The position numbers were made by a program, and so were the translations under genes. A DNA stretch of 64,000 nucleotides from Eubacteriales bacterium (GTDB lineage: Bacteria > Bacillota > Clostridia > Lachnospirales > Lachnospiraceae), in contig JAUNHC010000016.1 in the NCBI GenBank assembly GCA_030524175.1, positions 1 through 64,000 on the forward strand, in the 5' to 3' direction. Each line of letters begins with the position of its first letter. The first letter of the stretch is position 1. The notes beneath the pieces were generated by a model that saw only the letters and a list, made by a program, of their open reading frames with translations, did not search any database and was not told the DNA's origin. Of the stretch, positions 55,104 through 63,789 are shown one piece after another.

Positions 55104-55605
55104 ATATAACACCTGCCTTTTTAAGATACGCTAAAGCCTTGGTCGTATGGAAGGAGTATTGATTAGTCAGTTTCTTAAATTCCATTTCTTTTACTAACGT
55201 ATCTACGCTAATCAATTTATTAGAAAACTGGCGGAAAAGCAGTGCTAAATCATCATTTGCAATGGGACCTGTAACAAAATCATACTTTAGATCATGGTTG
55301 CATTCTGTGTCAGTATGATCTTTAAAATCTCGATTGCGGTTATTGATCACGAATAATGCCCATTCTTTGCTGGGATTTTGAAAAATACGTGTGCTAAGGT
55401 TGGATTGTTTCAATAAAGAATTGTCGAAATCGAACACGGTCGTACAAGGTCTGCCGCCATAGATACGAGAAACCCTGTTTGCCATTTTTACAGCCTGTCC
55501 TGGCAAGCTGGTGAGATAGAAGCCTTGTCCAAAATCTTTGTAAGGCCGGCATCTCGATAAATCGATTTCATTTATTTCTATATTTGATCCATGATATAGT
55601 TTCAT
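55096..55605 (-). CDS. DUF3990-family protein (ADP-ribosyltransferase-like fold)
   Basis: A 169-residue protein starting MKLYHGSNIEINEID, with DFGQGFYLTSLPGQAVKMAN at about 24-43. The YHGS...GFYLT pattern is that of DUF3990, which is placed in the ADP-ribosyltransferase superfamily; the nucleotide-binding His and the GFYLT strand are present, and a catalytic Glu may lie toward the C-terminus (KEMEFKKLTNQYSFHT). It is overlapped at both ends by DUF3791 genes (4 bases upstream, 8 downstream). The arrangement suggests an effector with partner proteins, possibly a toxin-antitoxin type unit. That is inference; no activity is shown. Confidence 0.8.
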   Translation of the reverse strand: MKLYHGSNIEINEIDLSRCRPYKDFGQGFYLTSLPGQAVKMANRVSRIYGGRPCTTVFDFDNSLLKQSNLSTRIFQNPSKEWALFVINNRNRDFKDHTDTECNHDLKYDFVTGPIANDDLALLFRQFSNKLISVDTLVKEMEFKKLTNQYSFHTTKALAYLKKAGVIYE

Positions 55606-55826
55606 TCCAGCACACCTCCATTATTTTTACAGATTATTTCTAAATCTTCAATGGCATCATCCAGTGATAATGTGTGCTCTACGTCATAATTTTCCTTTAA
55701 GAAATCTAGTCCTTTATAATTATAGAGGTATAAAAAAGCGGCACGAGGATGCAGTGCTTTCTTTCGTGCAAATTCATTTACACAGACTACAGTGTAATTA
55801 ATTTGTTTTTTGATTGCTTCTGACAT
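55602..55826 (-). CDS. DUF3791-family protein, first copy
   Basis: A 74-residue helical protein (MSEAIKKQINYTVVCVNEFA, HPRAAFLYLYNYKGLDFLKE, SLDDAIEDLEIICKNNGG). The start is ATG 55826 after AGGAGGG; an in-frame extension to 55922 lacks a site. Its stop overlaps the DUF3990 start by four bases (ATGA). It differs from the second copy at 54873-55103 in sequence but shares the helix pattern, so the two are likely paralogues flanking one DUF3990 gene. Confidence 0.82.
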   Translation of the reverse strand: MSEAIKKQINYTVVCVNEFARKKALHPRAAFLYLYNYKGLDFLKENYDVEHTLSLDDAIEDLEIICKNNGGVLE

Positions 55827-55945
55827 AAGATCCGCCCTCCTTTTCTTATCTCTATTATAACCGAAATCACACAGTGAACCAAGATGATTTTTTAAATAGT
55901 GACCAGTAACCCAATAACACACCCTGGTAAACCGCAGCTGCCTTG

Positions 55946-57271
55946 TTAATTGGTATGCAGTATAATGTTAACACTGAAGTATTCACTGTCGTGTTTTACC
56001 TGCATATGGCCTTTATTTTTCTCTACAACATGTCTCACGGAAAGCAATCCCACACCGGCGCCTTCATGTTTGGTTGAATAGTACACACGATCTTTTACTA
56101 GAATTTTATTTCCGTATGTGTTTTTGATCATCAGTACCAAAAGGTCATCTTTCATGGCGGCAGTTATATTGATCAATTTATAAACTCCGTTTTGGCTGAT
56201 GCAGGCTTCGATGGCATTTTCAGCCAGATTTCCGAAGACAATACATAAATCAATATCTGAAAGGGACAGGGAACGGGGAAGGTCTGCCTTGATAGTTATA
56301 GTGATGCCCTCTGCCTTAGCCATTGCTCTGTAGTGCTGAAGAATGATATTTATCACATGGTTCTGACATACAGGGGCATCCTCTTCCGCCAGATATACAG
56401 GCATTAAATCGGCTGTATACTTAGTGAGTTCTTCTAATTTCTGTTCTTTTGCCAATCCGTAAATAGTGAGCAGATGGTGCCGCCAATCATGGCGTATACG
56501 TGTTGTTTCAGCGATGTTGTCCAATAGCTGCTGATATTGTTCTTCCTGCATTTTTAAGTGGGACAGTACCATTCTGGTCTGTTCCTCAGCTGTTATTTTT
56601 TGATAGGTCTGGATTAAAAGCAGCAATGCAATACAGAAAAATACATAAGAGCTGAAAGACCATAAAATAGAGAAGACCAGGTCGCTTGCCGTCACATATA
56701 TGGGATCCTCCCAGTAATCATTTATGATTTTTACATAAAAGATTAAGTAAGTCAGTGCCGGGATCAGCCAGATGTATTTCCAGGCAGAAAAATCTGTCTG
56801 GAATTCAATCACTTTTTTATAAAGCCGGAACATTAAAATCCAGATCAGGGGTATATACAGGATCAGGAGGCATGCTGATGTCACAGTCCGTGCCATATGC
56901 AGAGGGAGGTTCCAGTCCTCCAGACTCACTGCCAGCTTGGCGATGGTCATAATATCAGCATATAAATTCAAGGCAACAAGAACGATAAATAGAATCTCGC
57001 AAAAACTGGATTTTACTGTTATATAAAATATAAAGACAGTATACAGGATCCAGAAAATAATGGCTGGCGTATTGTATTTCTGATAAGGTGCGCCTGTTGT
57101 CAGAAACAGGATTGTCACAAGATCGCTGACAATTATAAGGGATAAGAGCAGCAGCCCCGTTTTAAGGTTGTTAAAACGGAGCCGGCTCTTTAATGGCACA
57201 AATATGAAAAAGAGAAAAATTACACAGCAGAAAAAGATTCTCAGGGAAATACTGATAATATCTGCTGTCAT
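55946..57271 (-). CDS. GHKL-type sensor histidine kinase (AgrC-like), no adjacent regulator
   Basis: A 441-residue kinase. Six to seven TM helices occupy about residues 5-222. A cytoplasmic coiled coil follows, then the H-box IRHDWRHHLLTIYG (His261) and a GHKL ATPase domain with NLAENAIEAC and GVGLLSVRHVVEKNKG. This is the architecture of AgrC/ComD peptide-pheromone receptors, but the gene is not followed by a LytTR regulator or a peptide-precursor gene. It is coupled by a four-base overlap to the upstream SH3b-protein gene, suggesting that the two products act together. Confidence 0.88.
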   Translation of the reverse strand: MTADIISISLRIFFCCVIFLFFIFVPLKSRLRFNNLKTGLLLLSLIIVSDLVTILFLTTGAPYQKYNTPAIIFWILYTVFIFYITVKSSFCEILFIVLVALNLYADIMTIAKLAVSLEDWNLPLHMARTVTSACLLILYIPLIWILMFRLYKKVIEFQTDFSAWKYIWLIPALTYLIFYVKIINDYWEDPIYVTASDLVFSILWSFSSYVFFCIALLLLIQTYQKITAEEQTRMVLSHLKMQEEQYQQLLDNIAETTRIRHDWRHHLLTIYGLAKEQKLEELTKYTADLMPVYLAEEDAPVCQNHVINIILQHYRAMAKAEGITITIKADLPRSLSLSDIDLCIVFGNLAENAIEACISQNGVYKLINITAAMKDDLLVLMIKNTYGNKILVKDRVYYSTKHEGAGVGLLSVRHVVEKNKGHMQVKHDSEYFSVNIILHTN

Positions 57272-58077
57272 TCCACTGCGGCGAGATAGTCACTGTAGGA
57301 ATATCCCACTTCCTTTGTTTTTTCAAAAGTGAAGCGGTACCAGCCGTTTTCTATTCCGCTGACTTTGACCTTGTCACCGATGGAAAGTGTACCAAGCACA
57401 GTACCGTTAAGGGAAGGTTCTGTACGTACATTTACAATATGTGTGGCTGCCATAGTCTGGGGAAAATCCGGTACAAGATAATCATCGTACACATAAACAG
57501 TCTCCCCCTTATTTTCACACTGATACCAGCACAGATTATCCAGATTTCCGGTCACATGAATATCAGTTCCTGCCTTCAGTACATCCACAATCGTACCGCC
57601 GGGCTGCCTGCGCATATTTACATCTACAGTGGCCTGCATCATAATATCCAGTTTTGTAAACTCATAGTCATCTTCCTGTGAACTCTCGTCTGATGCACCT
57701 CCTGTCCGATTGCCAAGATATTCTTCCTCAGGTACAAGGAAGCTTGTGTACACATAGGCGTTAGAGACATACCCCGGAATCTGATACCAGTCACAGTCAG
57801 TACGTCTGGCATTGACATAATATTTTTCACCGGGAGTCAGGACATCGATGATATTTCCATTTGGATAATCCCGGACATTTCCTGCACCTGTAGCCACATA
57901 ATATGTGCCGATATCTTCTAAGAGCGCAGAGTCATCTATCAGATCTCCGTCCTCCTTTAAATCGTGTTCAAGTGCTTCTCTGATATCAGAAGGCATAGCA
58001 CTTACAGGTGCTGTGAATGCCAGTGAAACAGCAATTACGGCTGCGCCTCCAAGGATGTTTCTGTTTTTCATCTTCAT
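57268..58077 (-). CDS. Secreted protein with three SH3b domains
   Basis: A 269-residue exported protein. The signal peptide covers about 1-27 (hydrophobic core, SAMPSD). Three bacterial SH3-like units follow at about 57-115 (GTYYVATGAGNVRDYPNG, WYQIPGYVSNAYVY), 147-205 (VDVNMRRQPGGTIVDVLKAG, WYQCEN) and 210-267 (ATHIVNVRTEPSLNGTVLG, GWYRFTFE). SH3b units bind wall peptides or mediate protein contacts. There is no catalytic domain or lipobox. AAGGAG sets ATG 58077. Its stop overlaps the GHKL kinase start, so it may be the ligand-facing partner of that kinase; this is inferred from gene coupling only. Confidence 0.85.
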   Translation of the reverse strand: MKMKNRNILGGAAVIAVSLAFTAPVSAMPSDIREALEHDLKEDGDLIDDSALLEDIGTYYVATGAGNVRDYPNGNIIDVLTPGEKYYVNARRTDCDWYQIPGYVSNAYVYTSFLVPEEEYLGNRTGGASDESSQEDDYEFTKLDIMMQATVDVNMRRQPGGTIVDVLKAGTDIHVTGNLDNLCWYQCENKGETVYVYDDYLVPDFPQTMAATHIVNVRTEPSLNGTVLGTLSIGDKVKVSGIENGWYRFTFEKTKEVGYSYSDYLAAVE

Positions 58078-58266
58078 AATGTTTTCTCCTTATTGTTTTC
58101 ATATATTTTGCCTTTGATTCAATTTGCTTTTAAACAACATGTTTTATATCCTTCATACGGACAGGCAAGTTATATGTTAATAAATACCATTCTATTTTAT
58201 AATATTTTGTAAAATAATGCATCGGTAATGTGGGGGTATTTTGTCAAAAATTACTTGAGAAGGTAA

Positions 58267-58275
58267 AATTGGTTG
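58267..58275 (+). promoter_or_regulatory. Upstream half-site for the MocR-type regulator
   Basis: AATTGGTTG (58267-58275) repeats the left arm of the palindrome at 58332, 65 bp upstream of it and 25 bp before the -35 box. Paired sites are usual for MocR regulators. Confidence 0.5.
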
Positions 58276-58299
58276 TAAAAAAATAAAGAGGATTGGATG

Positions 58300-58328
58300 T
58301 TGAAACATATAAAAACCACGATTATAAT
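58300..58328 (+). promoter_or_regulatory. Promoter of the MocR-type gene
   Basis: TTGAAA (58300-58305), 17-bp spacer, TATAAT (58323-58328). The operator palindrome follows the -10 by 3 bp. Confidence 0.75.
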
Positions 58329-58331
58329 AAA

Positions 58332-58349
58332 AATTGGTTGCAACCAATT
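58332..58349. promoter_or_regulatory. Perfect 18-bp palindromic operator
   Basis: AATTGGTTGCAACCAATT is fully self-complementary. It lies between the -10 box and the ribosome-binding site of the MocR-type gene, over the expected transcription start, so binding there should block its own promoter. Confidence 0.7.
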
Positions 58350-58359
58350 GGAGGGGAAT

Positions 58360-59868
58360 ATGAAAATTCAAATTGACAAGTCAAAAAAAGTACCGTTATA
58401 TAGACAGATTGCAGAGCAAATACAGATGCAGATAGCTTCCGGGGAAATTCCGGAGGGTTTCCAGTTTCCGTCAGAACGCCAGCTGGCAGATGCCCTGGGC
58501 GTGAACAGGACAACAGTGCTGAACGCCTACAAGGAACTGAAAGCAGACGGATTGATGGTTTCTCATGTGGGCAGGGGCACCATTGCCGCAAAGGGAGGCG
58601 GTGACGGGGTTTATAAGGAGAATTACCAAAAGGAACCTATATGGGAGTATTTGTACAGTGATTATCTGAAAAATCATGATAACTTTGATGTAAATAAATA
58701 TCTGGAAATCGCCAACCAGAAAAATGTCATATCCTTTGCCGCGGGTATCGCTTCTTTTGAACATCTGCCGTTCCAGGCCTATGAGGGATTAGAACGGGAG
58801 TTATTGTCTAAACAGAAAGAACTGCTGGTTTCTCCTGTCACTGGCTTTTCTTCTCTCCGGCAGGCAATATGTTCTTATATGGAAAAAAGATCTTGTTTCT
58901 GTAAGCCCTCAGAAATAATGGTATTATCCGGCTCTCAGCAGGGGATTGATCTTATTGCCAGGGCGTTTGTGAATCCGGGGGATGTTGTGATCATTGAAGA
59001 GCCTTCCTTCTTTCCTGCTATTCAAAGCTTTCGTATGGCAGGCGCCAAGCTGATGGCTGTGCCTGTGGAAGAAGACGGAATGAATATGGATATCTTAGAG
59101 CATCTTATGTCCCGTTATCAGCCCAAACTGATATATACAATGCCTGTGTACCATAATCCCTCCGGTGTTTCCATGAGTATGACAAAGCGTATCCGTCTGC
59201 TGGAGCTGTCCGGCCGGTACGGTGTGCCTGTGCTGGAGGATGACCCCTACAGTGAACTCTATTATGAAGGGGAGTCCATAACTCCGCTAAAGTCCATGGA
59301 CAAGAGTGGTTATGTTATCTATCTCAGCACCTTTTCAAAGACAGTATCTCCGGGACTGCGGCTTGGGTGGATGTGTGCCGGCAAAAAGCTTATTCATGAG
59401 CTTGCTAATATCAGGCAGCTGGTGGACCTCCACGCTAATTGTATTTCCCAGCTGATTGCAGAACGTTTTATTGTAAGCGGGCAGATGGAAATATACCTTG
59501 AATCGATCAGGAAAGAGTACCGGGACAGACGTGATATCATGACAGACGCTTTGAGGCGGTATGCACCGTCTGGATTATCCTGGAACAGTCCGGCAGGGGG
59601 ATATTACCTCTGGTGCAGACTTCCCCGGGGGCTGCCGGCGGAGAAGCTGGCGTCTGAAGCAGCAAAAAACGGTGTGGCTGTATTACCGGGGATGCCCTCT
59701 TTTCTTGTGAATGCTAAAGGCGAAAACTATATCAGATTAAATTACACATTTCCGCCCAAAAATAAGATTGCTGAAGGGATCAGGATACTGTGTGAGGTTA
59801 TAAAAAAGCTTATCTCTAAGGAGACGGAGGAAGTTCCGGTCTCCAATGAAATAAATCCCATATTATAA
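58360..59868 (+). CDS. MocR-type regulator (GntR winged helix fused to aminotransferase domain)
   Basis: A 502-residue fusion. The N-terminal GntR winged helix (about 1-70; VPLYRQIAEQIQMQIASGEI, FPSERQLADALGVNRTTVLN) is joined by a linker to a fold-type I PLP aminotransferase domain (about 105-490). The PLP lysine lies in YLSTFSKTVSPGLRLGW, and VLEDDPYSEL and MPVYHNPSGVSM are cofactor-site motifs. MocR proteins sense PLP adducts or amino-acid ligands and control vitamin B6, GABA, taurine or amino-acid genes. GGAGGGG sets ATG 58360. It is followed 11 bp later by a paralogous free aminotransferase, its probable target. Confidence 0.92.
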   Translation: MKIQIDKSKKVPLYRQIAEQIQMQIASGEIPEGFQFPSERQLADALGVNRTTVLNAYKELKADGLMVSHVGRGTIAAKGGGDGVYKENYQKEPIWEYLYSDYLKNHDNFDVNKYLEIANQKNVISFAAGIASFEHLPFQAYEGLERELLSKQKELLVSPVTGFSSLRQAICSYMEKRSCFCKPSEIMVLSGSQQGIDLIARAFVNPGDVVIIEEPSFFPAIQSFRMAGAKLMAVPVEEDGMNMDILEHLMSRYQPKLIYTMPVYHNPSGVSMSMTKRIRLLELSGRYGVPVLEDDPYSELYYEGESITPLKSMDKSGYVIYLSTFSKTVSPGLRLGWMCAGKKLIHELANIRQLVDLHANCISQLIAERFIVSGQMEIYLESIRKEYRDRRDIMTDALRRYAPSGLSWNSPAGGYYLWCRLPRGLPAEKLASEAAKNGVAVLPGMPSFLVNAKGENYIRLNYTFPPKNKIAEGIRILCEVIKKLISKETEEVPVSNEINPIL

Positions 59869-59879
59869 GGAGTATTACC

Positions 59880-61061
59880 ATGGAATATAAGTATGCAAAG
59901 AGAATGGAACATATAAAAGCATCCGAAATCAGAGAACTTTTAAAACTTACGGAAAAACCGGAAGTGATTTCTTTTGCCGGAGGACTGCCGGCACCGGAGC
60001 TGTTTCCTGTGGAAGAAATAAAGGCAGTGAATGATCATGTATTGGACCATCACGGGGAACAGGCACTGCAGTATGCCACTACAGAAGGTTACAAGCCCCT
60101 GCGGGAATGGATCGCGAAGAGGATGAATGCTAATTTAGGTACCTCTTTTAGCGATGACAATATTATGATAACACATGGATCACAGCAAGCCCTCGACCTT
60201 TCCGGCAAGGTGTTTCTGGATGAGGGGGATGTTGTGCTGTGTGAAAGCCCTACTTACCTGGCTGCCATCAGCGCCTTTAACGCCTATGGCTGCCGGTTTG
60301 TGGAAGTAGAGACTGACGAGGAAGGAATGATAATCACAGAATTGGAAAAAGCACTGAAAGTGAACCCCGGCTCTAAACTCATTTATGTGATCCCTGATTT
60401 CCAGAATCCAACAGGCAGGACCTGGAGTCTCAAGCGCCGCCGGGAACTGGCAGATATGGCGGCAAAATACCAGGTTATGGTGTTAGAAGACAATCCATAC
60501 GGAGAGCTTAGATATGAAGGTGAATTCCTGCCTTCCGTAAAGTCCTTTGACAGGGTGGGCAGCGTGGTTTGCACAGGTACATTTTCCAAAGTTTTCTGCC
60601 CCGGCTACAGGATTGGGTGGATTGCAGGTGAGAAAGAAGTTATCCGCAAGTATGTTCTGGTAAAGCAGGGGGTGGATCTGCAGTGTAATACCATAGCACA
60701 GATGGTGATCGCCGCTTATCTGGAGAAATATGATATTGATGCCCATATTAACAAAATACGGGAAGTGTACAGAAAGCGGCGGGATGTGGCCTTGGATGCT
60801 GTCAGCAGGTATTTCCCTTCTGATATAAAATATACGAAACCGGAAGGAGGACTTTTTCTTTGGATTGAACTGGGGGAATCCGTTAATACGGTTGACCTTC
60901 TTGAAAAATGTCTGGAATACGATGTGGCATTTGTTCCTGGAAATTCCTTTTACCCCAACCAGAATAAGTGTAATACACTCAGGATCAACTTTTCAAATAT
61001 GCAGGAAGATAAAATCACAGAAGGGATCGCACGTATAGGCAGGATCCTCCGGCACAGCTGA
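59880..61061 (+). CDS. PLP-dependent aminotransferase (2-aminoadipate/LysN-like)
   Basis: A 393-residue fold-type I aminotransferase. The opening YAKRMEHIKASEIRELLKLT, FAGGLPAPELFPVEEI, ITHGSQQALDLSGKVFLDEG, PDFQNPTGRTWS and the PLP lysine in CTGTFSKVFCPGYRIGW are typical of the 2-aminoadipate/aromatic transaminase subgroup close to MocR C-domains. It lies 11 bp after the MocR-type gene, with AAGGAG before the ATG, and ends 13 bp from the convergent LuxR-type gene. The amino-acid substrate cannot be fixed from sequence. Confidence 0.93.
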   Translation: MEYKYAKRMEHIKASEIRELLKLTEKPEVISFAGGLPAPELFPVEEIKAVNDHVLDHHGEQALQYATTEGYKPLREWIAKRMNANLGTSFSDDNIMITHGSQQALDLSGKVFLDEGDVVLCESPTYLAAISAFNAYGCRFVEVETDEEGMIITELEKALKVNPGSKLIYVIPDFQNPTGRTWSLKRRRELADMAAKYQVMVLEDNPYGELRYEGEFLPSVKSFDRVGSVVCTGTFSKVFCPGYRIGWIAGEKEVIRKYVLVKQGVDLQCNTIAQMVIAAYLEKYDIDAHINKIREVYRKRRDVALDAVSRYFPSDIKYTKPEGGLFLWIELGESVNTVDLLEKCLEYDVAFVPGNSFYPNQNKCNTLRINFSNMQEDKITEGIARIGRILRHS

Positions 61062-61074
61062 CTCAATGCAGGGG

Positions 61075-63585
61075 TTAAGGTTCGTCCAAGAGATGAAGCC
61101 GTCGGATTATCTGAATGGCTTCATCCATAGAGCCGGCATCCAGTTTTCTGTAGATCAGCTCTATGTGGGAGCGGACAGTAGAAAACTGAACACCCAGTTC
61201 CTCCGCAATTTTGCGGTAGCTGTAGCCCTGGCACATGAGTCTGGCAACTTTCTTTTGCTTCTGGGTAAGCTTTATTTCCGGTTCCTTTCTCTCATTTTTA
61301 GTAATGGTGCTGCAGCTATCCTGTTCTGCAGCGCCTATGTACAGCTTTCTGACAAAGGTAGGCGAAAGCGGGCCTGTATAGTCACTGCGCATGGTCCAGT
61401 TTTTAAGGCTTGATAAAATATTTTTCAGATTGGCACCGTGGCTGATAAAGGCCTGTTCATACCCTATAGGCTGGGCGGTCAATACTGCTTCCTCCAGACA
61501 GGACAGTGCCTGCTTATGGGATCCGCGTTTCTTTTTCCAATAAGAGACTGCAAGGAGAATCTCAGCCTCTATGATATCAGCAGTTCTTTTCATGGCTTTG
61601 CACATCTCAAGAAGTTTTTCCAGCAGGATAATGGAATGGCTGTAATCTTCCAGGACAATGTAAGCTTCGGCTGTGGTGAAATGTCCGTACAGCCTGTAGA
61701 AATCCAAGGGGCCATACACCTCAGTCCCTCTGGATTCAAGCCATCTGCGGGCAGCTTCGGTGTCGCCGGATCCCATCTGGTTTCTGCACACTGCGGCATC
61801 AAAATTGAACTGAAGATAGAGTGCCTTATCCTTGTCGATCATTTTTTGGATATCTTTCTGGATCAAGGCTTCCTGTTCCGGCTGTTTCATGGCGTGAGTC
61901 ACAGCCAGCAGCAACATCATAGCGCAGAAATTTGATTCCGGCGCAAAGCCGTCCTGCAATTCAGTGACTGCACAGACTGCCAGTTCCTGGGCACGCTGCA
62001 TATTTCCCTGTTCATAATAAAGCCCTCCGCGGATACAGTCCAGCACCATGGTGCATTCACTTCCCAGAAGAGGCCCGAGTATCTGCCCAAGGCTCATGAC
62101 GCTTTCATCAATATCCCCTGGCAGCAGTTCTGAAAAATCTCTGTAAGATTTGTGATAGAAGGGAAGATACAGGGTGGCTGAACCGCGCACGCCCTGGAAC
62201 ATGCCGGAGAATTGTGCTTCGGAAGCGGCTTTTGCAATTTCTTTTAAAGTGATACGGAAATCCATGGAGTACAGAAAGAAGATATTGTGTGCCAGTTCAG
62301 GATTCCGTTCTGCAATCTTAGGATAATTCCGGTAATAATTGTCCGCATAAATCTTGAAATCTTCAATTTGTCCTTCATTGCGGGCGGTGAAGGCCATCAT
62401 AAAATACAGATGAGGATATCTTACCAATATGTTTTCGTCAAGGGTACTGCGGACAGCAAGCATGACCTGTTCAGCATCAAATCCGGCCCTGTCCATTTCC
62501 TCCAGCAGATCAAAGCAGCGGGCTATATGCTCATAGTCTTTGATATAAGAAAATCTTTCCACTGCATGATAAAAATCTTTATGCGCCAGATACCATTTTC
62601 CGGACTTCTGAATCTGGCCTTCACGGTATTCCGGGGGCATATCAAGAAACAGCTTTCTCAGAAATTCCCGGAACAGTCTGTGAAACCTGTAAGTGTGTCC
62701 CTCTTGTTTGTATAAAAACGCACCTTTTGTCACCAGTTCTTCAAGAAATCCAAGGCTGTCTTTTTCTCCTGTCAGCGCGCAGCAGATTTCTTCTGACAAC
62801 TCTTCTTCTATACATGTCCCAAGCATAAATTTCTTAATGCGGTCATCCCATATTTCCCACACCTGGGTTTTCAAAAAACTTTCCAGCCAGTGAGGCGACA
62901 GGTTTTTATCCGGCATATGACTGGCGGAAAGGAGCAGGGCGTTAATTCCGATAGGCCAGCCTTCCGTAAGCCGGAGAATCTCATCGGCCTCCGCGGGGGT
63001 TATGGCAAGGCTTTTATTTTTGTACAATTCACAGATTTCCCTGTTATCAAAAAGAAGCTGCTCCTGGGGAATAAATTGAATCTGATTTTTCAGAACCAGC
63101 CCGCTGAAGGCTTCCGGAAGTGAACTTCTGCTCAGAATGCATATTCTTATCCCTGAGGGAAGGCGAAGGATAAAATCCTTCAGGAGTTTTTGCGCAGAAA
63201 GATCTGTCAAATAGTGAAGGTCATCTATGACGAGATTAGCCGTTAAGTTTCCGGGCAGGGTTATGGCAGCCCTCATAAGAAATTCCACGGGGGCTTTGGT
63301 GAAGCCGGGATGTCTTGTGTATGCAGTTACGGTTTCCGGGAATTCCTCTGTGCACATAGCCTCCAAGGCTTTTTTCAGCTTGCAGCATATATCTGCCGGT
63401 GTATTGTCGTATTCATCTATGGTGATCATCCCGGAGGGCCCTTTTCTGCTGTCCAGCCATTGTGCTGCAAATATTGTCTTGCCGTAACCGGCGGGAGCCT
63501 GTACGTACAGGATACGGCATTGGCCCATTGCTTCTGCCAAGTCTGTCAATCTGCTGCGATGAATCATAATATTAGATGATATCAC
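61075..63585 (-). CDS. LuxR-family regulator of the MalT (STAND ATPase) type
   Basis: An 836-residue regulator. The N-terminal NTPase has Walker A APAGYGKT (residues 30-37) and Walker B-like LVIDDLHYL; a winged-helix/arm region follows (about 250-350), then a TPR-like helical sensor (about 350-740) and a LuxR HTH at the C-terminus (about 770-832; LTQKQKKVARLMCQGYSYRK, VQFSTVRSHIELIYRKL). MalT-like proteins are switched on by a small ligand bound to the helical domain and ATP. The start is GTG 63585, five bases after GGAGGT. It is divergent from the partial kinase gene and convergent with the aminotransferase. Target unknown. Confidence 0.9.
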   Translation of the reverse strand: MISSNIMIHRSRLTDLAEAMGQCRILYVQAPAGYGKTIFAAQWLDSRKGPSGMITIDEYDNTPADICCKLKKALEAMCTEEFPETVTAYTRHPGFTKAPVEFLMRAAITLPGNLTANLVIDDLHYLTDLSAQKLLKDFILRLPSGIRICILSRSSLPEAFSGLVLKNQIQFIPQEQLLFDNREICELYKNKSLAITPAEADEILRLTEGWPIGINALLLSASHMPDKNLSPHWLESFLKTQVWEIWDDRIKKFMLGTCIEEELSEEICCALTGEKDSLGFLEELVTKGAFLYKQEGHTYRFHRLFREFLRKLFLDMPPEYREGQIQKSGKWYLAHKDFYHAVERFSYIKDYEHIARCFDLLEEMDRAGFDAEQVMLAVRSTLDENILVRYPHLYFMMAFTARNEGQIEDFKIYADNYYRNYPKIAERNPELAHNIFFLYSMDFRITLKEIAKAASEAQFSGMFQGVRGSATLYLPFYHKSYRDFSELLPGDIDESVMSLGQILGPLLGSECTMVLDCIRGGLYYEQGNMQRAQELAVCAVTELQDGFAPESNFCAMMLLLAVTHAMKQPEQEALIQKDIQKMIDKDKALYLQFNFDAAVCRNQMGSGDTEAARRWLESRGTEVYGPLDFYRLYGHFTTAEAYIVLEDYSHSIILLEKLLEMCKAMKRTADIIEAEILLAVSYWKKKRGSHKQALSCLEEAVLTAQPIGYEQAFISHGANLKNILSSLKNWTMRSDYTGPLSPTFVRKLYIGAAEQDSCSTITKNERKEPEIKLTQKQKKVARLMCQGYSYRKIAEELGVQFSTVRSHIELIYRKLDAGSMDEAIQIIRRLHLLDEP

Positions 63586-63789
63586 TGTATACCTCCATGG
63601 CTTACGAAATTTTGTCTATATCTTCCTCTTCAGGGCACTTATGTGTGATAGGACTGATTGAAACCCTGATGGATTCAGTACAGAATAATTTTATCATTCT
63701 TAGAGCGGCCAGTCAAATTTGCCGGAGCTTTTTTGTCAGATTGTGATTGGTGTCACGGATTTTTCAGGGGGTAATAAGGTAGAATCATG

